Notes under the pieces: generated by a model
Told to the model about the DNA's origin: nothing
Database searches by the model: none
What the model saw: only the letters and a program-made list of their open reading frames with translations
Made by a program: the position numbers and the translations under genes
Part shown: positions 33,066 through 44,270 of the stretch, one piece after another
How positions within the stretch are numbered: position 1 is the first letter of the stretch
Layout: the number at the start of each line of letters is the position of its first letter
Assembly: GCA_021234155.1 (NCBI GenBank)
Contig: JAJEKV010000005.1
Location: forward strand, 28,360,689 to 28,424,688
Length of the DNA stretch: 64,000 bases
Source: Isoetes taiwanensis
Lineage: Eukaryota > Streptophyta > Lycopodiopsida > Isoetales > Isoetaceae
Reading direction: 5' to 3'

Positions 33066-34537
33066 AGTTGACTTTTTTTTTTTGTTGAAGGCAAGATTTT
33101 TATTAATAATAATAAATGGTACATAAACCTTATTAAGGACCCCTAAAGGGCCAGATGGGAAGAATTATACCCATAACAGCTATAATGACACTAGTACAGA
33201 TATAGAGAAATTCAGTACTCCATTTGAAACCCAACTCAACTTCTTCCCTCTCAAAGCAAGTACTATGGGGACCTCTAACAAATTCCCTCTAACAATCTTG
33301 TGCGGTACTAGAGAAAGAAGTCACCCTCTTCCCGCTCTAAGCTGTACTACAGGAGCAAGATTCCTCACTTCACATCAGCCCTAGTGCCATATAGTTGTTG
33401 TCGTCCTGAAGACCAGATTAAGATTGAACGCGCATATGCTCAAGTTTAGCCACAAAAACTGATCAGCCCTATTCAATTGGCACCAAAAAGAGACTACCTG
33501 TTAAATGATGGATCAAGAAGCACCTAAGTTCCAGCCCCGTAAGATGCAAGCATAGCAGAGGCAGACAAGCAGGCTTCATTCCTGCGCATTAACTTGGCCA
33601 GAAATCAAACCTATTTCAAGGTACTAGATGGAGTTTCCCTCACTTTTCCAGCCTGTACTAAGGGAGGTAGCCTCCATTTCTTCCCCCGAAAATGGTGAAG
33701 GATCAGGCCTCCCCAAAGGGTGGTCTACCTGCTCAGCCACATCGCTGCTATCCTTACATGGGTTCTTGACTCATTAGAGCTCAGCTTCCTCAAGCAGCAA
33801 TGAGACACTCCAAGTCTCCCGCCCTGAAATGTCTGCTTGGAAGTCTTATTTCAATGACAATAGCACAGACCTAGCACAGATTTAGTCGCCAAGCTTCCCC
33901 AGCCAGGACGGGGAGAGCAAGAAGCACAAAGAGTGAACAAGGATGAACTAATCAAGAAAGCACATAACAAGTGCCAAGATGCACAGTACTGCCCTCTAGA
34001 GAGTATCTCTGTTCACAGTCCTACTGGAAAAACGACGAGCCTAAGACAAGCAATACAGAAGCCAATGAAGAGAATGCAGACCAAGAGCATCTAGGAAAGG
34101 GAAAAACCTCGGGCTGGGCCCAACCTGCAGTGAGTGCAGGCCTTGAAAAACCGCAGTGAGTGCGGCCGCACATGCCTGAGTGCTGTGTCAAACCCTTCCA
34201 TAGCTGATTCCTGCTGCTAAAATTCCACAGACTGAAAAACATGCCAGAAGTCTCATCTTTCTTACCAGCAAAACCTCCGGAGAAGAACACGAAGCATTTG
34301 TACTCTGCCATACTCCAAGCGAAGCAGGAACTCCTATGCTCAGCACCAAGCATGCCAAGAATCGGTGACCCCAGCCGCTTCTGCCTTGGGAATGGCAGTG
34401 ATGCACGTTTGTGCACCCTTCTGGCGTCCAACCTTTGGCCGACCCTGCAAGAAACGAGCGCGGCCTAAGCCACTGCTCTAGCCGCCATAGCCGCCCCTCC
34501 CGACCCTTGTTGTTGAGTTCCCATGCCAGTTGACTTT
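33066..34537 (-). mobile_element. Poly(A) retroposed unit of ~1.45 kb with 10-bp TSD
   Basis: AGTTGACTTT occurs at 33066-33075 and, perfectly, at 34528-34537. The enclosed sequence has its A-tail on the minus strand (T-run at 33073-33083), so it was inserted by target-primed reverse transcription in minus orientation, with the 5' end at about 34527. The interior is GC-richer than its flanks. Frames such as 34021-34431 (minus) are not a recognised protein, and I see no RT motif. It could be a processed pseudogene, an internally deleted LINE or a non-coding retroposon. Confidence 0.7.
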
Positions 34538-34539
34538 AA

Positions 34540-36180
34540 CTTTGGTGTCCAGACATTTAGGACTTTAACAAAACGTCTTGAACGATTGAAAAAACGTGTT
34601 GTATTAACAGCTTGAAACATGAAGTTTTTAAATGTGTAAATGTGATAGTTCCTACAGTGCCAAGGAGATGTCAATTTTCCTACCATGGATAGTTCCTGTG
34701 GCTAGATTATTTTAAGAAAATAAAATCATTACCAAGAGGGAACTATAAAACGGGCATCTCCTATGGTTGGAAGGCATGTACAGATGAGTAAACCTTTATA
34801 CCACGTTCATATGCTATAACTAGTCTCCAGCTACACAAAAATATAACATTTGAGAGAAGAACCAATGCATATACTTCTTTGGAATGATTATAGAGCACAA
34901 AATACTACCAGAAATTCTGCATCAGAATATTGAAATAACATAGTTCTTTAGCAGACTATGTATCTTTGCCTTCGTGTAGAAGTCAACTGAAAGATAAAAG
35001 GTTAGAAGTTTCTTGATGTTCATCTCTTCCTAACATAAGACACTTAAAAGTGTTAATCTCTTCATTTGCTACTACTCCAGGGCCAATTAAAATAGGCTGC
35101 AAATGCAAAAAATGGAGTAAAAACCAAAGTTACAATGCAAATGAAAGATGACTTAAAATCCACCAAACCGATTGAATTTTAAAACCGGTATTACGAACTA
35201 ACAAAAATGCACGACATGTGATGATTCACCACTTCTAAAGCTTTGCAAACTTACCAAGATTTTTGGATATTCAAGCCTGACAAAGAAAATGATCTTCAGA
35301 TCTAAAGCTCATAGGATAGATAAGAAAGAATTCTGTTTACCCTAGATTTTAGCTTGCATTAAGCCAAATCAAGTCATTTCTTTCTTTCTTTCTTACAGGT
35401 TTCAAGTATTCGATAGAGAAACAGAGTGAAGAAGGGGTCTCTTCCAATTCCTTCTCAAGGAAGTTGATGGCAAAAAAAGGTCACACAGATAGAGATTGAA
35501 AAAATAGGAGCAAACTGGAGTTAACTTCGAAAATTCAAAGGTGTAAAATAAGATTAGGGTTTTGCAGAACTGGTGAGAAATTCGGTGACTGCAGGTCAAA
35601 AAAAAAGGGGGGAGTTAAGGCGTTAAGAAACCCTTGCTTCAAGTAATCGTTAAGAAATGCAGGGTAAAAAGTGTTCTTTTAAGCCTGAGATATGAACATG
35701 AAGCATAAAAAATCAAACCTCTTTTGAAGTCGTTCAAACGTGAAGGGTAAAAAATCTGTTAAAAAAAGAGCTTGAAGCAAGGCAGACTAACCTGCACAGT
35801 ATTTCTGAAGATAAGCCTAGCCAAAAATCGATCCAGGAATTTGCAAAATCGCTGTAGATATTTCTCTGCCCTAATACCGATAAATAAAGGAAAAGAAAAA
35901 TCGTGCTGAAAACCTCAAGATTTACCTTGTTGCTTCGTAATCTAGGCTCAGGCTCTGCCCACAAATAAGGGTGCGGCTCTAGAAATGGTGCTTTTGCCCC
36001 CTAAAATAATTGCTCCTTACCCTGTTTGACGCCATCGAAAGAAAGCACACTCTGCATTATGAATAGGAACCATATCAAAAAGCGACATAGCATTTCTTGA
36101 ATCTGTGTACCTAAGCCCTGGAAAGCAAAAGTTTTACAGGTTCTTGTTTACTCTTGCTTTATGACGTAGAAAATCTTTTT
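34540..36180. other. No recognisable gene
   Basis: AT-rich DNA leading to the TATA-bearing left end of the 36-43 kb element. Confidence 0.4.
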
Positions 36181-36200
36181 CTGAACTATGATCTGCAAAA

Positions 36201-36230
36201 GGGTATAAAATCACTAGTCGGGTACAAAAA
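36201..36230 (+). promoter_or_regulatory. TATA-containing promoter-like segment, left end
   Basis: GGGTATAAAATCACTAGTCG lies about 130 bp before the first ATG of the plus-strand gene and is mirrored at 43573-43602. Confidence 0.5.
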
Positions 36231-36334
36231 AACGCGAAAAAGCAAAGCAAAAAGCAAAGCAAAAGCAAACTTTTTTCGGTTCACATTTCGGTTAGCTCTC
36301 GAATCGAATTTTTACGCCATAACTACCTCTGGCG

Positions 36335-38215
36335 ATGGCGATGAAGCTTTTGACGAAGGAATGGTACCGCTGTAAATGGATTAAATGGTTGGAGGATCAA
36401 ATTACCGGCGAGGATTGGGAATCGATGCGGAATCATGGCTTCCTTGGCGGTAAAATTAAGAAATTTTATGTGAAGCCTCATTTAAAAGAACTGCTAGATT
36501 TTTCTTATCTCGAGCTTTATCCTCATGGTCTCGCGAACAATGAGCTCAGGAAGAAATTTGCCTTTGCATTTACTTGGGAGAATTGTAGTCGAGCAGCTCT
36601 TAACCCGGACGAACACAAGATAAACTGGGTTTCATTTAAAGAACAAGTTGACAGGTACCCAAGGAAGCTAGTTAAGCTCGAACCAAAACATTCCCTGGCC
36701 GAAACAGCCTCTCCAGGCAGCAGCAGAAGAACCACACCAAATCCCACACCATTGAAGCCAAGTAATGCACAGGTTTACTCTCATGCAAGTGTTTGTTCCT
36801 TTGCTAAACAGAGGTAGCTTAATGTTTAATGTTAGGGTCTTGGATGAAGAAGTGAATAGGTTGGAGGGTGAATTTGAATTGTGCAAGAAAGATAAGGAGA
36901 CATTGCAAAAGCAAGATCACCCTAAACGCAGACATGTGAATGAGAGAGATATTGCCGGGATCGGCAAAGCGTAGAAGACATAAGGTGTTGTGTGTCGAGA
37001 TCAATTTTTGGAATCCAAAGTAGAAAAGTCTGATTCTCGATAAGAAAAGAATTGAGGACTTGATGCGTGGACTTGATGCAGGAGAAATTCTATTGCAGGA
37101 AATTAGAGAGCCTTATTGAAAAGGTGGATGATCATCAAGTTGAGAAGAAGAATGAATTGGAAGCATTACATGGAGTGCTAGAAAGGGACCTGCTCAAATG
37201 GAAGAATTACAGGGCTAATTGCTATAACTTGAGTAGTGTAAATGCCTCCCCAGATTGGGTTCAAGTTATTGCAAAGCAAAGTTGCCATTGTGTTATGAAA
37301 TACCATGTTCTCGCATGTGGATTAGCTTTCCAAGATGACTACAAGATTAGTGCAAGGCTACCATGCCAACATGCTTATCATTTAATTTTGCACCGCTTCT
37401 TGTAGAGAATAAAAAATGCCTGGATTGTTCTATGGATGTCCCAATGAAATTCTTTGAAGAACTTGGCTTAGAGACCAATGCAAATGAAGGAGAAGAAAAA
37501 GAAGAACAAAGAAACGTAAGAATCATCTAAGAAAGTAAGTATTATTTATTTGCTTTGCTTTATTTGTGAAAAATTGCTTTTGTTGAAAAGTTTTGGTCAT
37601 GTTATTTGCAGGTGAAAAGTTACCAACAAAAAGGAAACATGATGACTATGTGGATTTAGATGAATTTGGTGAATTTGGTTGATGTGAATGAAGATGTCGG
37701 GTGATTCCGACCGTGCATATGAAGGTATTTTAGAAAATATTCCAAGTTCTTCGAGGGAAGGAGCTTCTTTGGGAATTAAGAGCAGTTGAGAAGAGCTACA
37801 ATCAATATCAAGGAAACTAGCCTTGAACCTCAAAGACTATTCTTCCCGATCCTCAGAATCCAACTCGATATTCACATCGAATGCCGCGGGAAACGCATTA
37901 ACCCGATTGTGGATCAGCGAGGAGTCGGACAAATTGGTGGTCACAATTCGCAGATGCCACAAATGTAATTACCAAGCCAGTGGATGAGCAAGACAAAGAA
38001 GCGGGATCGGGAGGATGGAAGAGAAGTTCAAGAGGATGCAACAAAGAATACAAAGAATTTGAAGAAAGCTTTTTGGCAAAGCCAAAAAAAAGAAGAAAGC
38101 AATCAAACCTATTCCCAAAGTAGTTCCGAGAAGGTGCAAGTTACAAAAAGGTGACAAACGCACTCCAATAGAAAGAATATTAGATGCCTATAATGGGAAG
38201 GGCTAAACTTTGAAC
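36335..38215 (+). pseudogene. Coiled-coil protein with RING-like zinc finger, decayed
   Basis: The first exon starts at 36335 (ATGGCGATGAAG) and encodes about 145 residues of an unrecognised basic/aromatic domain (KEWYRCKWIKWLEDQI..., WENCSRAALNPDEHKINWVS), ending near a donor at about 36771. Charged coiled-coil segments follow (36840-36975; 37067-37220, IEKVDDHQVEKKNELEALHG). At 37270-37440 a RING-like finger is visible: Cys-rich start, then PCQHAYH (C-x-H-x2-H), then after a frameshift near 37385 ENKKCLDC (C-x2-C). An intron-like gap lies at about 37533-37611. Further low-complexity Lys-rich coding is interrupted by stops to about 38205. RING proteins usually act as ubiquitin ligases; the role here is unknown. 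Confidence 0.5.
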
Positions 38216-38424
38216 CCGTGAAACCACTGTATTTGACATTGTCATATTTTCAATTTGTAAGATTTCTGTTAAAATAAAATCTTTTCTAAATATTAGAATC
38301 TGTAAACTTTTCATTAAAATAAAATGTTTTCATTGAATATGTGAATGTAATCTTTTTCATAGTTGACAATGTCATATCTTAGTTTGTGTCTAAAGTGTTT
38401 TTAAAATGTATCTCTTGTTTGTAG

Positions 38425-39270
38425 GGAGGCACAAAGACAAACCTGTTGGTCCTTGATTTGAATGGTGTGCTTATGAAGAGTTGGCATAAGCATGACAAAC
38501 ACTGGAACACCAATACCGCAAATGGCGAAGAAAACCGGACACAACCAACAAAGTGCCGGGTTTGCGCACTGTGTTTGCATAATTTCATGGACTGGCCCTA
38601 GAACATTTTGAAATTGCTATTTGGTCCAGTATGAACCGCTACAAACATCATTGAGTGCCCGCAGCAGATGTTGCCCGCAGATTATCTTATTAAGTTCAAG
38701 TTCATTTGGGAAGGAGCACAATGTTTGAAATTGCCTTATCCACACCCAAACCCAATCCGCACAAGCGGCCTATTTGAAGCCACTTTCTTATGTCATTGAA
38801 GCATATCCCTGAAATGAAGAATGTCTTGTTGGTGGATGATTCTCTCAGATAAATCTTTTTTCACCAAGTGTACCATTCTTTTTAATAGTTAGCTCATTTC
38901 AGTTTGATGAGGGCATGTAATGGTTTGAAAAGATGAAGGATGTATTGTTTGGTTGGGCTTCGGAAAGTCCCGAGCCTACAAAATTTGTGAAAGAACATCT
39001 TGCCCGGTAAATTGTCAAACAAGAAGACTTTGATATTTTGGATTTGTGTTCCAAGCATGTGCGTGAGAATCCAAGATGGGCTATTCCTGCGGAAACAAGG
39101 CGTTGCCATGATGGAACTTCGGTAAGCAATTTATTTTTTGCTTGATTTGCTTGATTTGCTTGGCTTGCCATATCTTCTTACCTTAACTGGAGTTCTGCTC
39201 TTGCAGGTTCCTGGAAGACAGTTGTGAGGCAATGGATGTTAAGGAATGTCAAGAAAAGTGTAAGATGTGA
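38425..39270 (+). pseudogene. FCP1/NLI-type phosphatase-like gene relic
   Basis: An exon after an acceptor at 38424 begins TKTNLLVLDLNGVLMKSWHK, matching the N-terminal DxDG(T/V)L catalytic loop of HAD-type CTD phosphatases, here DLNGVL. Then, with frame changes, come HFEIAIWSSMNRY, YLIKFKFIWEGAQC, LSYV/HIPEMKNVLLVDDS (the distal Asp-Asp motif) and WFEKMKDVLFGWASESPEPT, KFVKEHLAR. TAA stops at 38918 and 39008 and several frameshifts kill it. A donor at 39122 and an acceptor at about 39206 lead to a short last exon ending in TGA at about 39270. Such phosphatases act on phosphoserine in nuclear proteins. It may be the C-terminal part of the preceding gene or a separate cargo gene. Confidence 0.7.
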
Positions 39271-39439
39271 AAAATACAACCGGGCAACCATAAAATTTTC
39301 TTCCGGTTGCCACATTTTGAATGCACATCGTTGTGCAATGTAATGTTAGATGTGAATATACCTGGCATATCCCCTGGTTGCCAGATTTTGAATGCACATC
39401 ATTGTGCACTCTATTGTAAACTGTTGTAACAATATCAAT

Positions 39440-42400
39440 ATGAATGTCAATGTTTTGTACTATGCACTTGTGAACTCAAACCCAAATCGAGAGCATTGAA
39501 CTCATTCCCCGAATGTAAAGATGACATGATTTTCTGGCAGGTCTCTTCTCCTAACATGTACATGTTGCCACCAATATCATTCATGTCAAACTTAACATGC
39601 CTTACCAAGTGGTCAGAATTGAAGCCACGGGCTTGTCCACCAAAGAATTGAAAAGTTAGAGTGTCTAATTGTCGATAGTAGTGGCCTGATACTATAACCT
39701 CTCCAACATTGTATACATTCCCCCACTCATCAACATAAGAATCCAAGAATGTTTGCTTTTGTCTCTCAGACACACTAAAGTAAGTAAAAGTCGACACCCT
39801 CATCATTATTTTCTTCCTTTGTGTGTACAAAGAAAGTTATTCTTAACTTCTAAGATGTCACCGAGGTAATCAAGCTCACCCTCATCATCATCATCTTCTT
39901 CTTCCTCCTCCTCATTGGATAATTTGTCTTCGTGATTCACCGGTTGTACTTCTTTTGGTTTTAATACACCTTCTTTCCAGCCCTATCCTTCTCTTGTTAA
40001 TGCAATTATCCCAATCTCCATGAAAACATGCTTGGCAAAACAAGCAAGGCATCCGGTACTCACTTTTGTTGATCCTTCCTATCAAGTGCCCTAATGCTAT
40101 GTAACTTTGAGCTCCCATTCAAAGTTTTCCATTCCTTCTTTTCAGACTTATCTATGTCCTTAGCTTCAATATTCCAAAAGTACCCGGAAAGCATTGACTC
40201 AAAGCAAGTTAATGCAAAAGCAAAGCAAAGCAAATTCGTAAAGCAAATGCAAGAGCAAATTGTTAGCAAAGATAATCAAAGCGTAAATCAAAAGTAATGA
40301 GACATCCACTGAATTGAATGAAAGCCAACATAAATGCAGAAAGCAAATGCAGAGCAAATTTAATGAATGCGTAAAGCAAATGCAAAGCCAATTCAAAGCA
40401 AAGTTAGTCAAAGCATTAATCAAAGCAAAAGCAAAAAGCAAAAGCAAAAGCAAAAAGCATCAAAGCAATTCCATCGTGAGCAAAGATAATCAAAGGTAAA
40501 TCAAAAGTAATGAGACAACCACCTGAATTGAATGAAAGCCAAGATAAATGCAGAAAAGCAAATGCAGAGTAAATTTAATGAATGCAGAAAAGCAACCAAA
40601 GCCAATTCAAAGCAAAGTTAGTCAAAGCATTAATCAAAGCAAAAGCAAAAGCAAAAGCAAAAAGCAAAAGCATCAAAGCAATTCCATCGAGAGCAAAGAT
40701 AATCAAAGGTAAATCAAAAGTAATGAGACAACCAATTGAATTGAATGAAAGCCAAGATAAATGCGTAAAGCAAATGCAGAGCAAATTTAATGAATGCGTA
40801 AAGCATATGCAAGGCCAATTCAAAGCAAAGTTAGTCAAAGCAAAAGCAAAAGCAAAGCATCAAAGCAATTCCATCAAAGCAAACACTAGGCCAGCCTATC
40901 GAAAAATACCTCTTTTTTTCATTGGCACAAGGATGGTTTTCAATGTACCATTTTAGGAATTCCACCGTGATCCTTAGCACATTGCAGCTTCTGTGAATCA
41001 TACTTCAGTTGCTCCTTTGCTAGAATTAATTTCAAAACAGCTCCAGCTCCATCATGTTCTCCTTTACCATGAGAACTTGCAAAAAAAACACCATAAATAT
41101 TCCAGTAGGATTGTTCACAAAATTTCTACCTATGTACCGTAATGGGTCCGCACCTTTGAATTGAGATGTGCAACCATCACTCCAAAAACATGGTTGCTGT
41201 ACTCTATATTCATTTGTTTCAGCTTAATCGTGCATGGACTTTCAAGCAAAGTGGTTGACAAACTCTTGAATGCTCCTTGCAATCTAAATGTAAAATGTGT
41301 CTCCCTTAATTATTCTTCGATCCAGACACGAACTTGTTTCTCGATCTGAACAAGATGCATGTGTTCCTAAATTCTTCCTCTTCCTTTTCTCAGTAGGATG
41401 TCTATAGGTAATGTGAACAAGAATAGTAATTTGGTCGGTATGCCAATGGCATGATTGTACTTCCTTCTCAATTTTGAGGCTATAGTTCTCAAAGAAAATC
41501 AATTATCGATACAATAGTATTCTTTGGAAAGTTGGCTAAGCATTGCTTAAATTGCTTTTGCCAATGTGCCCGGTAATTATGTGGAACAAATTGCACAAGT
41601 GTCTTGTTGGCATAATGAATAAACTCTTGTAATCGGAGCGCACTTGTATGCTAATCTTGTGACTTTAGTTGGTTTTTTTCCTCCCTCTTACTTAATTGAA
41701 CTCTCCTTCAAATTACTGTGCTCTTCTGTCATACAAGCAGACAATTTGGTGATGTTAGGTCCTAAACAAGTTTCGTAAAAGTAAATAACACTAAAACAAA
41801 TTAATATACCTTCTCAAACCAAGTTTCCACTCAACGTAAATGTCTTTCATTGTCTTTTCCTTTGACAGATTGGTAATGAAAAGCTACAACGTTAGCTCAT
41901 TTCCAAAATAGATATACATGAATGTTAAATGTACCTTTTCAAACCACAAGATTTACAAGCAACCATCGACAGAATGCTTGTGCCATTCTTCTAAGGGATC
42001 TTGCTTTTCACATACAAGTTCCCTCCACAACTCACTAGTAGACTTGTAAGTCATCAATTTAGCTTTGCATTCATCTCCTTCTCCACACACACCGCAGAAT
42101 TGCGGTGAACAATTTTCATGAACACCTCTAGGGTCTCGTTTTATTCGTCGCGCTCGTTTGAAGAACAAATTCCAAATGGATGTGATAATCGACAAAGAAC
42201 AAGTTTCCCTCATGAAGTCTTCTAACAAATGAAGGCTTCACCCCTCTCAAATGTTTGTTGTGCAATGTTGATATGTGGATATTGTTGCTTGAAAGCCATA
42301 TAGAACTGGAGCTGCGCAGACAACATGTAAAATTCATTTTGTAATGCATAAAGCAAAATCATGAAAGTACTGGAAACAATGAAGCAAATCAATCATAATA

Positions 42401-43335
42401 AGTAATTAATCAAAGATACTCGGTGACATTGCGTAATGCAAATTTATAAAGCAATAGGGATCAAACAATGCGATAGCAAATTCATACATAAAACATGTGA
42501 AGCATAAATTGTTCAACTTCAACATGAAAAGTTTTATCAAACACTACAAATTAACACCGACTGTAAACATTCGTGATATAAATACCGGGAGACCTCAAGC
42601 AAAATGGATTGATGGTCAACTTTATTGCCATTTTCTCGCCTTAAACTTCCTCACATGTTTTTGTATGGAGAAACTCTTGTGTTTTCAGTCCAGAACGGCA
42701 GCATAACCTTTTTCACTTCATCATGAAGATGTAATCGACCTTTTCTTCCTCAAAAACATAGACCGTGGACCTCGATTCCCTTTTCGCCATTACTCTTCTT
42801 CTATAGGTCGCACAAATAGATTTTCTAGGCACTTCAAGCAGCCCGCTAACGCAGAATGATTAAGTTTATTCTCGTGGATGTAACCATTTGTAAAGTTGAC
42901 CTTTTGCGCCGAATGTCAATCTTTTCGGTTCGCGTTTGTGGTAAATTTTGCATAGTTTCCTTCACATTAGCAATCACTTTTTGCATAACCTTTGTCTCTC
43001 TTTTTATGCAACGCTTACTTGTAAAGGTACATTTGGTTTTATCTTTCTTACAAATCTGTCCACAATAGCAGCCTTATCTAAAGCATTGGCATGTTTTGTC
43101 AGATCCTCAAAATAATCATGCATATCCTTTGAAATCTCCTGAATTCTTCTCACTTTGAGGCTTAATTCTTTGAATTAGCAGCGCTTCCATCAATTCCTTT
43201 TGCGTTTCCTTGATTCCCTTTTTACGGCAAAGCATCAATTTCACGAAAAATCAGTCTCTTCTCATCTTCATCCATTCAAATTATGAATATGAGAAACTCC
43301 AATCCCGATTCTCCATCGTGAACCAAATTTCGAGA
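39440..43335 (-). pseudogene. Transposase-like (putative RNase-H-fold) protein relic, multi-exon
   Basis: Minus strand, N- to C-terminal: a short charged start (about 43290); VKPSFVRRLHEGN (about 42200-42250); a domain with CGVCGEGDECKAKL and LWRELVCEK...EEWHKH (41950-42110); LQEFIHYANKTLVQF (about 41600); IDF then, after a base loss, ENYSLKIEKEVQSCHWHTDQ (about 41440-41510); WSDGCTSQFKGADPL (about 41140-41190); HGKGEHDGAGAVLKL (about 41025-41075). After the AAAGC-repeat intron, SEKKEWKTLNGSSKLHS and a zinc motif CLFCQACFHGDWDNC (about 39990-40160), then a 127-codon tail to 39447. The order 'DFxENY...SDGxxSQFK...HGKGxxDGxGAxxK' matches a transposase-like family common in plants and animals. 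I cannot name the superfamily. Frameshifts and stops make it inactive. Confidence 0.6.
40190..40900 (+). repeat. 213-bp tandem repeat rich in AAAGC, about three copies
   Basis: The landmark TAATGAGACA(T/A)CCA(C/A) occurs at 40295, 40508 and 40721, a constant 213-bp spacing. Each unit contains long runs of AAAGC/AAAAGC. The Lys/Ala/Ser-rich ORFs read from it are translations of the repeat. It sits inside the minus-strand transposase-like gene, where an intron is expected. Confidence 0.85.
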
Positions 43336-43572
43336 ATGGTAAGAGAGGGCAGTTCCGTAACCCCGCCCTCCTTCAATTTCGCAATTACACTCCATCATTC
43401 CCCGCCAAAGCCAACCGTAACTGATTCCCCAATAATCGGACAGCCATGTCATCGATCCGTAGGAGTGATCGAGTTTGGGGGGAATTCACAGTTCGCTGTG
43501 TGCTGAGAAGAACGAGCAAAGCAATTCGATAAAGCAAAAGCAAAGCAAAGCAAGCAGACGTCCGGACACTAC

Positions 43573-43602
43573 TTTTTCAACCCCACGAGTGATTTTATAC
43601 CC
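43573..43602 (-). promoter_or_regulatory. TATA-containing promoter-like segment, right end
   Basis: Inverted partner of 36201-36230, reading GGGTATAAAATCACTCGTGG on the minus strand, about 240 bp upstream of the first conserved coding of the minus-strand gene. Confidence 0.5.
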
Positions 43603-43676
43603 AAAACCTCTGCAGATCACATGCCATTTCTAACCAAGAACTGAAATAATACATGACTTTACCTGGACGGTTTTTC

Positions 43677-43935
43677 ATAGTCGAATACTCTTCAAGCTGA
43701 AAAAATGATCCCTTGCACGATTTACCCCAAGCTCATGCAGATGCAAAAAAACAAATAAAAAAGAGGGACTGTGGGGATTTCTCAGCGATTCGGAAGGAGA
43801 CTGTTCGTCAGATTTGAGCTCTGTTCGGAAAGGAGGCGTTTCTCGACGGAGGTGGGGAGGGGTCGCGGGGTGGCTATTTTGGGAGGAAGGCGCGGAAGGG
43901 AGGGCGTAATCCGAGTGCGAAGCCATAGCCAAGTC
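43677..43935 (-). CDS. Unrecognised Ser/Pro-rich ORF
   Basis: A minus-strand frame starts near 43932 with MASHSDYALPSAPSSQNSHP and continues with Arg/Glu/Ser-rich residues. The GC content is high against the flanks, which fits a first exon or a CpG-rich promoter as much as a whole gene. No family recognised. Confidence 0.2.
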
Positions 43936-44027
43936 CCATGGATAGCGCTTTGTGTAGCAGGTGTCGATAATGGGGCTGGATGACCGACCATTCTGAGCAA
44001 AGCGGCCAGCTTTTAGCAAATCATCAA

Positions 44028-44113
44028 GATATGCTAGGTATATGCCAGCATATACTTGAATATGCCCACATACCCACATAAACGAGGGTTTGCCCCCCTA
44101 GGGGCAACCCAAA
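44028..44113 (+). repeat. Palindromic short repeat R3, copy 3
   Basis: GATATGCTAGGTATATGCCA, GCATATACTTGAATATGCCC, ACCCACATAAACGAGGGTTT, then GCCCCCCTAGGGGCAACCC. It abuts repeat R2 directly. Confidence 0.8.
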
Positions 44114-44114
44114 A

Positions 44115-44270
44115 AGGCTAAAATCAATGGCTCAGAAATGGTGCACTCTAGATGTACGCATAGTACATCCATTTGAATACATCACGAAATCATAGGAAAA
44201 CCTTAGTGAAAAGCGTACAAAAACACAAAGAAAACCCCCTGTTATTATGCTACATATTAACTCATTATGC
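44115..44270 (+). repeat. Dispersed ~150-bp repeat R2, copy 2
   Basis: Same sequence order as 16484-16635; see there. Confidence 0.8.

Larger units (their letters stand above)
36185..43620. mobile_element. Putative two-gene DNA transposon relic with inverted promoter ends
   Basis: The segments 36201-36230 (plus) and 43602-43573 (minus) match at 26 of 30 positions, beginning GGGTATAAAATCACT, and both are preceded by GATCTGCA. They face inward, each with a TATA box, and drive converging relics: plus-strand genes to about 39.27 kb and a minus-strand transposase-like gene ending near 39.44 kb. AAAGC-rich DNA lies inside each end and in the middle. True outer termini and a TSD were not found. The layout resembles MuDR-type elements, but the family is not established. 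Confidence 0.5.

Noticed and set aside
33971-34431. ORFs on both strands in the retroposed unit as a gene
   Set aside because: Neither strand gives a recognisable family, and overlapping opposite frames of similar length argue for chance openness in GC-richer DNA.
40582-40956. 124-codon Lys/Ala-rich ORF
   Set aside because: It is the AAAGC repeat read as codons; mirrored Leu/Phe/Ala ORFs exist on the other strand.
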